13,976 bases of DNA. Origin: an uncultured Methylophilus sp. GTDB taxonomy: Bacteria; Pseudomonadota; Gammaproteobacteria; Burkholderiales; Methylophilaceae. Of this stretch, positions 8,634 to 13,976 are shown piece by piece (position 1 is the first letter of the stretch; each line of letters opens with the position of its first letter). The DNA lies in NCBI GenBank assembly GCA_936943315.1, contig CAKZJM010000046.1, positions 1 to 13,976 of the forward strand, in the 5' to 3' direction. The translations under genes were made by a program, and so were the position numbers. Under the pieces are notes generated by a model. The model did not search any database, was not told where the DNA came from, and was given only the letters and a program-made list of their open reading frames with translations.

Positions 8634-8673
8634 TTTAGAATTATGGTTCTAGGCAGTGAGATGCAGGAAATAT

Positions 8674-8732
8674 GCCAGTTGCGTGTTAAATAACCGCAGA
8701 CGCAACTGGCGGTTGAAGAATGGATGAACCGC
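8674..8732 (-). repeat. Overlapping inverted repeats between the SPFH and DUF2126 genes
   Basis: GCCAGTTGCG (8674-8683) and CGCAACTGGC (8701-8710) form a perfect 10-bp stem with a 17-base loop. GCGGTT (8709-8714), which overlaps the second arm, can instead pair with AACCGC at 8692-8697 or with a second AACCGC at 8727-8732. In the minus-strand transcript this gives alternative, partly exclusive hairpins. No U run follows, so it is not a classical terminator. It could be an mRNA processing site or 3'-end structure for the SPFH gene, or a leader element of the downstream cluster. Confidence 0.6.
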
Positions 8733-8746
8733 TGAGGCAAGTTAGG

Positions 8747-9592
8747 CTATTTGCCGCCACCGACCAGGTTTTTCACGGCGCTGACAACATCGCCAGGCAT
8801 CACCACAATTTTGCTGTTGCTGGAATCCGCCATTTTTTGCAGTGACTGAATATAGCGGTCACCCAGCAAAAACGTTGCTGAAGCATTGTTTTCTTTCACC
8901 GCCTCAGAAATCATTTTGATCGCTTCAGCCGACGCCCTGGCACCCACCGTTTGCGCTTCAGCATCTTTGCGTGCCGCTTCAAGGCGGGCCTCGGCATTCA
9001 AAATCAATGATTGTTTCTGGCCTTCGGCACGCGTGACCACGGCCACCCGTTCGCGCTCGGCGCTGGCCTGCTGCTCCATCGCATGTTGCATATTGGCTGA
9101 AGGCTTGATGTCCTGAATTTCTACGCTTTTCACCGTCAGGCCCCAGTCCAGCGCTTCATCGGCAATCGCCTCTTTCAGCTCAGCCTTGATACGGTCACGC
9201 GAAGTCAGCGCGTGGTTGAGGTCCATGCCGCCGATAATCGAACGCAAGCTGGTTTGCACCATATTGCGCATGGCTTCGCGGAAGTTTTCAATGCCGTAGA
9301 CGGCACGCTCAATGTTAGTCACTTTGATAAAAGCCACCGCATTGGCCAAAATCACCGCGTTATCACGTGTAATGACCTCTTGCTCAGGCACATCCAGGAT
9401 GATGTCCTTGGTAGTGACCTTGTAACTGATGGTGCTGAACACCGGATTAATCACATTGAGGCCTGGCTTGAGTATGCCTGCAAACTTACCCAGGCGCTCA
9501 ACCACCCACTCCTCACCTTGCGGTACGATGCGCACCCCTTTGGCAATCGCAATCACCACTAAAACGATGACAATGACACTGACTCCGGTCAT
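8747..9592 (-). CDS. SPFH/Band 7 membrane protein, stomatin/QmcA-like
   Basis: A 281-residue membrane protein of the stomatin/prohibitin/flotillin/HflK-C family. One hydrophobic anchor covers residues 4-19, followed directly by the Band 7 domain (about 20-190; VPQGEEWVVERLGKF at 23-37, KPGLNVINP at 42-50). Residues about 165-235 are Ala/Glu/Arg-rich (QASAERERVAV, NAEARLEAARKDAEA) and should form the coiled coil used in ring-like oligomers; a hydrophobic strand KIVVMPG and a Gly-rich tail end the protein. Length is close to E. coli QmcA. Members scaffold membrane microdomains and often partner an NfeD protein, which is exactly the upstream gene here (44-base gap). GGGAG is 5 bases before the ATG, confirming the start. 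A specific role is not determined. Confidence 0.93.
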   Translation of the reverse strand: MTGVSVIVIVLVVIAIAKGVRIVPQGEEWVVERLGKFAGILKPGLNVINPVFSTISYKVTTKDIILDVPEQEVITRDNAVILANAVAFIKVTNIERAVYGIENFREAMRNMVQTSLRSIIGGMDLNHALTSRDRIKAELKEAIADEALDWGLTVKSVEIQDIKPSANMQHAMEQQASAERERVAVVTRAEGQKQSLILNAEARLEAARKDAEAQTVGARASAEAIKMISEAVKENNASATFLLGDRYIQSLQKMADSSNSKIVVMPGDVVSAVKNLVGGGK

Positions 9593-9636
9593 GATAACTC
9601 CCTGCTCTGAAATAATGAGTCGCTCTCAAAAAAGCG

Positions 9637-10080
9637 TTAACCAGCTAACGGTTCTACCCGCAAGCTATTTCCTTCCACCGCGATGATTCTGGCAGCTTGC
9701 TCTACCGCGATGGCGGTATCTGCATAAGCCACCCATTCGCGGCTACCCATGACGCCCTGCGCAAAGCGGATTTTACCGGGCTGCATGGGCGAAATGGCTT
9801 CAGTGATGACGCCTTCACGGCCAATCTCCTCCCCTTGTGCCTGACCTACGCGCAACGATGGCTTGCGCTTCTCCAGCTTGCGCACCATGGCAAGCGCCAG
9901 TGCGGCCAGCACCGCATAATTGACTGCCTGCAAAGCAAGCGGCATGTCTACCCACAGCAGGGAGAGTACGGCCATGACCAGGGCGGCGATACCTAGCCAT
10001 AAAAGATACAAGGTGCCCAGCAGCATTTCCGAGCAAACCAGCACCAGGCCTAAGGCACACCACCACCAACCTGCTTGCAT
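9637..10080 (-). CDS. NfeD-like membrane protein (short, YbbJ type)
   Basis: A 147-residue protein with two or three hydrophobic helices at about 5-20, 22-43 and 48-67, then a basic linker (RKLEKRKPS) and a C-terminal OB-fold domain at about 86-145 (GREGVITEAISP, SREWVAYAD, GNSLRVEPL). It lacks the ClpP-like protease domain of long NfeD proteins, so it is the short form. It presumably assists or anchors the SPFH protein encoded next in the same operon. The frame stays open to 10206, but ATG at 10080 is preferred: GGAGG is 6 bases upstream, the protein then starts directly with the first membrane helix, and longer versions would overlap the divergent photolyase gene. Confidence 0.88.
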   Translation of the reverse strand: MQAGWWWCALGLVLVCSEMLLGTLYLLWLGIAALVMAVLSLLWVDMPLALQAVNYAVLAALALAMVRKLEKRKPSLRVGQAQGEEIGREGVITEAISPMQPGKIRFAQGVMGSREWVAYADTAIAVEQAARIIAVEGNSLRVEPLAG

Positions 10081-10086
10081 ATATTG

Positions 10087-10091
10087 CCTCC
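10087..10091 (-). promoter_or_regulatory. Strong ribosome-binding site for nfeD-like gene
   Basis: GGAGG on the minus strand is 6 bases before ATG at 10078-10080. It decides the NfeD-like start against the longer open frame that reaches 10206. Confidence 0.8.
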
Positions 10092-10131
10092 AACCCACAA
10101 CGAATAATTGAAGGCATGGTATCACTAGTTG

Positions 10132-10140
10132 TGTCAAAAT
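10132..10140 (+). promoter_or_regulatory. Putative extended -10 promoter of the photolyase gene
   Basis: TGT-CAAAAT (extended -10 type, TGN plus hexamer) ends 6 bases before the ATG at 10147. Transcription from it would begin at or within a base or two of the start codon, giving a leaderless or nearly leaderless mRNA, which fits the absence of a good Shine-Dalgarno sequence. Read on the minus strand the same bases give a perfect TTGACA (10137-10132), which could be the -35 of the divergent nfeD-SPFH unit, though I see no good -10 to go with it. Confidence 0.4.
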
Positions 10141-10146
10141 GGGGCA

Positions 10147-11397
10147 ATGACTCAACCGCCTGTCCGCCTCAAGCTCGCCGCCGACCGTCATGAACGACTG
10201 GCACAACTGCGCACCTGCTTTCCGCTAGCCGCGGGGCCAGAGCTGGGTGAACAGTGGCAAGGCGGTCGGGCCGAGGCATTGCAACGCCTCTCTGCCGCAG
10301 ATGCCGTGGCTTACAGCCATAGCCGCAATCACCTCGATGGCGCAGTGACGCGGCTCTCGCCCTACTTGCGCCACGGCTGCCTGTCATTACCAGAGGCCGT
10401 AACTGCCATCCGCAACACGTTTGGCCCGCGCGGCATGAAGCTGATTGCAGAACTCAGCTACAAGGATTACTTCCGGCAGGTCTGGTATCGCTTTGGAAAT
10501 GCCATTGAACAGGCCATGGAACCGCCCAAGGTCGTGCTCGGTGAACCCCCCTTGCCTGAATTTGTCGGCCAGGGATTTACCGGCCTGGTGTGCATGGATG
10601 ACATTGTGCATGCCCTGCAACACGAGGGTTATGTACACAACCATGCCCGCATGTGGTTTGCATCCTATGTGCTGCACTGGTTAAAAGTAGACTGGCACGC
10701 AGCGGCGGAGTGGTTTGAACAGCACCTGCTGGATGGTGACCTCGCTTCCAATCATCTTTCCTGGCAATGGGTGGCCTCCAGTTTTAGCCATAAACCGTAT
10801 TATTTCAACAAAGAAAACATCCTTAAATTCGGCGGAGAGCGCTGGTGCCAGCATTGCAAAGTCACCTGTCCGTTTGATGCGAGCTATGAAGCGCTGGAGC
10901 AACGCTTATTCACTCTGCCAGCTACTTCTACACATCTGCCTGCGGAAAATACAGAGAGTATTGCTAAAAATACGGGAGGGAATGCGCCCATCGATCATGC
11001 CGATAGCCTGGTCTGGCTGCATGATGAAATGTTATCTCCCACCCATCCACTGCTGGCAAAAGCCCAGGGAATCGTCTTTGTATTTGACCCAGCGCTGTAC
11101 GGGCACTGGCCCCTGAAAAGGCTGCAATTTATGGCTGACTGCCTGGCGGAAATTCCAGAGGCAGACATATGGACAGGCAATACACAGCAAGTATTGGCCA
11201 GCTACTCCCAGAGACACATCCTCAGCCAGGACACTCCCAACACCTCACTCAAAGCCGCTGTCAATGACGCCAGGCTAGCATGGGTAAAAGAATCCGGTTT
11301 ATATGACATCACTTTCAGCGATCATGAGTTGATGCGCTTTAGCCGGTATTGGAAAAAAGTCGAACCGCTGGTATTTGCCAAAGAAAAACAGCGTTAA
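10147..11397 (+). CDS. Photolyase of inverted domain order (NewPHL-like)
   Basis: A 416-residue flavoprotein predicted to repair UV pyrimidine dimers with light. Residues about 40-255 are the photolyase FAD-binding catalytic domain: RNHLDGAVTRLSPYLRHGCLS at 60-80 in part, GYVHNHARMWFASY at 161-174, and DGDLASNHLSWQW at 196-208. Asn202 matches the flavin-N5 Asn (E. coli N378); Trp183 and Trp206 match triad W359 and W382. Tyr105 replaces E. coli W277. There is no domain before it. Instead, after a linker (255-285), residues 286-355 (SLVWLHDEM, GIVFVFDPALYGHWPLKRLQF) resemble the Rossmann antenna domain that other photolyases carry first. This order fits the NewPHL class, reported to act on single-stranded DNA. 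Cys149 and WCQHC-x3-C (234, 237, 241, then PF) echo iron-sulfur photolyases. An in-frame TTG at 10129 is a less likely start. Confidence 0.87.
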   Translation: MTQPPVRLKLAADRHERLAQLRTCFPLAAGPELGEQWQGGRAEALQRLSAADAVAYSHSRNHLDGAVTRLSPYLRHGCLSLPEAVTAIRNTFGPRGMKLIAELSYKDYFRQVWYRFGNAIEQAMEPPKVVLGEPPLPEFVGQGFTGLVCMDDIVHALQHEGYVHNHARMWFASYVLHWLKVDWHAAAEWFEQHLLDGDLASNHLSWQWVASSFSHKPYYFNKENILKFGGERWCQHCKVTCPFDASYEALEQRLFTLPATSTHLPAENTESIAKNTGGNAPIDHADSLVWLHDEMLSPTHPLLAKAQGIVFVFDPALYGHWPLKRLQFMADCLAEIPEADIWTGNTQQVLASYSQRHILSQDTPNTSLKAAVNDARLAWVKESGLYDITFSDHELMRFSRYWKKVEPLVFAKEKQR

Positions 11398-11406
11398 ACC
11401 CACCAT

Positions 11407-11435
11407 AAAAAAGCCGCCTGGGCAGGCGGCTTTTT
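11407..11435. terminator. Bidirectional Rho-independent terminator
   Basis: GCCGCCT and AGGCGGC (7-bp GC-rich stem, 4-base loop GGGC) are flanked by a run of A on the left and a run of T on the right. It therefore terminates in both directions and serves the convergent photolyase (+) and phytase-like (-) genes, lying 10 bases past the first stop and 19 past the second. Confidence 0.93.
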
Positions 11436-11453
11436 GACAGACCATCGCGCCAA

Positions 11454-12965
11454 TTAACGCTGACGACGGCGCTGCATCCAAGCCATCAAAAACAGGCCTG
11501 AGACCAGCATGGAAACATTGGCGGGTTCTGGCACCGCACTTACTGAAATGGCCTGGTTCACAAAGTTACTGCCGTTCAAATCTGCATCGGTAAACTTAAA
11601 CACAAAGAACTTGTTTTCACCCGCTGTGCCAGGCAAAAAGTCGTTATCGTTGGCCACATACAGTGTGTGATACAACACGCCACCCTCTGTAATGTCTTCA
11701 CCAAAAGTCATGCCTTCCAGTTTTGAAGGCACATTCCCGTTGGTGATTCCTGCAGCATTCAGCGCAGCTTTCAAATCCAGGAACAGGGTTTTTTGCACGG
11801 TATAGCCCAGCAAATTCGCCTGGCCACTGATCCCGGCACCTGCATTCAAGGAGCCAATATCCACGGCAAGGTCGCCGCTGACGCCATCGCCATTCGCATC
11901 ATTGAGGTCGACTTTATAAATGCGTTTTACATCGGCATTTGAGCCATCGCCCAAACCTTTACCATCTCGCTCCAGCACCAGGAAAGTATGGTCATTGACC
12001 GCCAAAATCTCACTGCTGTTGTAGGTCTTGTTTTTATCGGCCAGATAGTTATCAAACACATATTGCTTGGTGGCACCTGTGGTTGTATCAATGGTGACAA
12101 TACGGTTGGCACGGCCACCATCGCCGCCGTCCTGAATGAGTGGACTTTGCTCAAAACCCACCAGCGTTTTACCGTCAGGCGTAATCGCCAATCCTTCCAT
12201 GCCCTTGTTGGCAACCCGGCCACTGCTGTTGCCACTGATTTCACTCGCGCCCTGGCTGCTCAGGTTGCTGGCAGTAAACGCCGATGGCAAGCTGTATACA
12301 TTGGTTCTGGCGCCCGTGGCACGGTCAAACTGGTAGACATAAGGGCCATACTCATCGGTGATATACACGCGCTTGCCGTCATTAGAGACGCGAATGGCTT
12401 CCGGGTCAAAACGCGCATTATTCGAATTGGTTGAGTTGCTGCCTGGCAGGAAATTATCAGAACGGCCGTTGAAATAATACTTACCGCCGTCAATGGTCGC
12501 CCCACTACCCAAGCTGTAACCATTGCCGCCTGATGTGCCTGTGCCAGCCGCGCCTGTGCCATAGTTTAACGGCGTGTTGCTGTAAAGCAGTGTGGTGCCG
12601 GTCAATGTTGGGGTCAGGCTGTAGCTATAGCTGCTGCCATTAAAACTTTGAGACAAATTGAGCGACAGCGTCTGATAGCGGGAAATATAAGACGTGGTGT
12701 TATCTACCAGCGGATTATAGGCGGTGGCGTTTGGCCCGCGATCAGGCAACGCCAGGAATGTATTACCGCCAGCCCAGGCCAGGCCAGAACCCATGCCACC
12801 CAACACATTCTGATGGTCGACACCATTCTCAAGCACACCGGAGAAACTGGAGAGGTCAGTCGTGCCAGACAGCGTGCCCAGTGCAATGAGGGAAGGGGTG
12901 GCCTGTGCCAGGGTAGGCAATGCCAGCGAAATTGCCACCGTCATGGCAGCCAGTTTAAAAGTCAT
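11454..12965 (-). CDS. Esterase-like phytase family protein with PEP-CTERM tail
   Basis: A 503-residue exported protein. A Sec signal peptide covers residues 1-22 (hydrophobic core AAMTVAISLAL, cleavage after AQA). The body is the 'esterase-like activity of phytase' beta-propeller family, with blade-like strips such as RFDPEAIRVSNDGKRVYI, KGMEGLAITPDGKTLV, HTFLVLERDGKGLG and KLEGMTFGED, and metal-binding-looking DLNDANGDG. It is rich in Ser, Asn, Gly and Thr, typical of surface proteins. It ends with VPEP (478-481), a hydrophobic helix and RRRQR: a PEP-CTERM signal handled by an exosortase, linked in the literature to exopolysaccharide and biofilm. No exosortase is in the window. ATG at 12965 is preferred because AAGGAG lies 7 bases upstream and the signal peptide follows at once; the frame is open much further, but that part is antisense to valS. 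Enzyme activity is uncertain. Confidence 0.9.
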   Translation of the reverse strand: MTFKLAAMTVAISLALPTLAQATPSLIALGTLSGTTDLSSFSGVLENGVDHQNVLGGMGSGLAWAGGNTFLALPDRGPNATAYNPLVDNTTSYISRYQTLSLNLSQSFNGSSYSYSLTPTLTGTTLLYSNTPLNYGTGAAGTGTSGGNGYSLGSGATIDGGKYYFNGRSDNFLPGSNSTNSNNARFDPEAIRVSNDGKRVYITDEYGPYVYQFDRATGARTNVYSLPSAFTASNLSSQGASEISGNSSGRVANKGMEGLAITPDGKTLVGFEQSPLIQDGGDGGRANRIVTIDTTTGATKQYVFDNYLADKNKTYNSSEILAVNDHTFLVLERDGKGLGDGSNADVKRIYKVDLNDANGDGVSGDLAVDIGSLNAGAGISGQANLLGYTVQKTLFLDLKAALNAAGITNGNVPSKLEGMTFGEDITEGGVLYHTLYVANDNDFLPGTAGENKFFVFKFTDADLNGSNFVNQAISVSAVPEPANVSMLVSGLFLMAWMQRRRQR

Positions 12966-12976
12966 CTCAACACTCC

Positions 12977-13003
12977 TTAATTTAAAAATTTTGTTTAAAT
13001 TAA
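12977..13003. repeat. AT-only palindrome before the phytase-like gene
   Basis: TTAATTTAAA (12977-12986) and TTTAAATTAA (12994-13003) are perfect 10-base inverted repeats with a 7-base spacer. The arm nearest the gene runs into the AAGGAG ribosome site (12973-12978, minus strand). It may be a repressor operator or an mRNA hairpin that limits access to the ribosome site. Confidence 0.55.
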
Positions 13004-13075
13004 TCGGTGCCAGTGAATTTAATATGACAGGACTAGCGGCACAGTGCTGCGGGCACCAGATCAATGGGTTGGCTG

Positions 13076-13084
13076 TGGTAAAAT
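13076..13084 (+). promoter_or_regulatory. Putative extended -10 promoter of valS
   Basis: TGG-TAAAAT is an extended -10 element with no clear -35 at 17 bases. It ends 7 bases before the valS ATG at 13092, so transcription would start at about the start codon. There is no Shine-Dalgarno sequence (the bases between are CCCGCGC), which agrees with a leaderless mRNA. The layout matches that before the photolyase gene. Confidence 0.5.
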
Positions 13085-13091
13085 CCCGCGC

Positions 13092-13790
13092 ATGACTACA
13101 CAAACCAACACCACTACTCCGCGCGAACTCGCCAAATCGTTTGACCCGAAATCCATCGAAAACCAATGGTATGCCTTCTGGGAAAGCAAAGGTTTTTATG
13201 CCGCAGGCCTCAACCCTGAAGTCAAAAACAATTTCTGCATTTTGCTGCCGCCGCCTAACGTCACAGGCACCTTGCACATGGGCCATGGTTTTAACCAGAC
13301 CATTATGGATGCGCTGACCCGTTATCACCGCATGCGCGGCGACAACACGTTATGGCAGCCGGGCACCGACCATGCCGGGATCGCGACGCAGATTGTGGTG
13401 GAGCGCCAGCTTGATGCACAGGGCGTCAGCCGCCATGACCTTGGCCGCGAGAAATTCCTGGAAAAAGTGTGGGAATGGAAAGAATATTCCGGCGGCACCA
13501 TCACCCAGCAGATGCGCCGCCTGGGCACCTCGCCAGACTGGAGCCGCGAGCGCTTCACCATGGATGCGGGCCTCAACAAAGTGGTCACCGAGAGCTTTGT
13601 CCGTCTGTACAACGAAGGCCTGATTTACCGCGGTAAACGCCTGGTGAACTGGGACGTAAAATTGGGCACAGCCGTTTCTGACCTAGAAGTGGTTCAGGAA
13701 GAAGAAGACGGTTCAATGTGGCATATCAACTACCCGTTAGCGGATGGTTCCGGCCATTTAACCGTAGCGACCACCCGCCCGGAAACGCTG
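13092..13790 (+). CDS. valS: Valyl-tRNA synthetase, N-terminal part, broken at 13790
   Basis: The first 233 residues of class Ia valyl-tRNA synthetase, which charges tRNA-Val and edits mischarged threonine. The start region (FDPKSIENQWYAFWE, 18-32), the ATP-binding HIGH-type motif HMGH at 62-65 within PPPNVTGTLHMGH, TDHAGIATQ at 92-100, and LVNWDVKLGTAVSD at 184-197 are all family-typical. Residues 226-232 are ATTRPET, the entry to the CP1 editing domain. After Leu233 the family consensus (Gly-Asp and a run to the editing core) is lost and unrelated sequence follows, still open to the window end at 13976 by chance. The catalytic KMSKS region and most of the editing domain are therefore absent. 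ATG at 13092 lacks a Shine-Dalgarno site but is preceded by a leaderless-type promoter. Confidence 0.95.
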
Positions 13791-13976
13791 GCGACGACCG
13801 CACACTGCGCCAGCGGTCCGCTCGATTGCACATCCGCATGCAATTCGATCGCGGCCGGCGGTTGCACGGGAGCTTCGAATTTCACATCCACCTGCGTCAG
13901 CACCGCCGCCCCGCCCGATCCGGACGATGCCGCCGCGATGCCCGAGGACCTGAGGCGTGAACTGGCCGAACTCGGT
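13791..13976. other. Unrelated high-G+C segment joined to valS
   Basis: By direct count 126 of these 186 bases are G or C (about 68%), clearly above the rest of the window. None of the three plus frames resembles valyl-tRNA synthetase; the valS frame gives a cysteine-rich string that does not look like protein. The best protein-like reading is on the minus strand, from about 13911 down: LTQVDVKFEAPVQPPAAIEL, then HADVQ...CAVVASVSG, amphipathic strands that could belong to a hotdog or similar beta-rich domain. It continues in frame through 13779-13790. On the plus strand ATG at 13938 begins MPEDLRRELAELG, possibly a separate divergent start. I cannot identify either gene. Confidence 0.75.

Noticed and set aside
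10129..10146. TTG at 10129 as the photolyase start
   Set aside because: No ribosome site at suitable spacing, and it would lie upstream of the predicted transcription start; ATG at 10147 is simpler.
10081..10206. Longer NfeD-like frame starting at 10206
   Set aside because: It overlaps the divergent photolyase start; GGAGG 6 bases before the ATG at 10080 gives a normal-length protein that starts at the first membrane helix.
13004..13020. Sigma-54 promoter suggested by TGGCAC before the phytase-like gene (minus strand)
   Set aside because: The -12 GC element is missing at the required spacing.
12966..13328. N-terminal extension of the phytase-like frame to a start at 13328
   Set aside because: It is antisense to conserved valS sequence, lacks any family resemblance, and the internal ATG at 12965 has a good ribosome site followed at once by a signal peptide.
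13785..13976. Frameshift in valS rather than a junction
   Set aside because: GGCGAC-like bases after CTG look slightly like the expected Gly-Asp codons, but none of the three forward frames resembles the editing domain further on, and the base composition changes abruptly.

Overview
The window looks like a chromosomal stretch of a betaproteobacterium, most likely a methylotroph of the Methylophilaceae (Methylophilus/Methylotenera type). That is an inference from moderate G+C, a PEP-CTERM protein, a fused ATP-grasp/alpha-E protein and a photolyase of inverted domain order; no marker gene proves it. There are no RNA genes, CRISPR arrays, insertion sequences or phage modules.

Layout. 1-514 (-): 5' part of a HAD-family phosphatase, cut by the window edge. 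787-1680 (+): cytoplasmic-looking zinc N-acetylmuramoyl-L-alanine amidase, facing a minus-strand cluster across two hairpins. 1834-8622 (-): three genes in transcription order, transglutaminase-DUF2126 amidoligase, circularly permuted ATP-grasp fused to alpha-E, and a second transglutaminase-like protein. This matches the conserved, functionally unsolved amidoligase/transglutaminase set predicted from comparative genomics to make or process a peptide; the Anbu proteasome-like peptidase often found with it is not in the window. 8747-10080 (-): an NfeD-like and a QmcA/stomatin-like membrane pair just upstream on the same strand. 10147-11397 (+): a photolyase with the FAD catalytic domain first and a Rossmann-like domain last (NewPHL-like), with four cysteines placed as in iron-sulfur photolyases. 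11454-12965 (-): a secreted phytase-like beta-propeller with a PEP-CTERM sorting tail, converging on the photolyase at a symmetrical terminator. 13092 onward (+): valS.

The last 186 bases are not valS. At 13779-13790, inside the conserved ATTRPET motif of the editing domain, the reading changes abruptly to about 68% G+C sequence with no valyl-tRNA synthetase similarity. The most economical reading is an assembly or cloning chimera joined at a short shared sequence; a true genomic rearrangement is possible but less likely.

How the genes work together: two amidoligases of unrelated fold plus two papain-like transglutaminases in one tight cluster suggest a single pathway that forms and then trims or transfers amide-linked peptides. 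The membrane SPFH/NfeD pair is separated from it by 124 bases containing competing inverted repeats, so it may be cotranscribed or only adjacent. The other genes look like independent housekeeping or accessory units.
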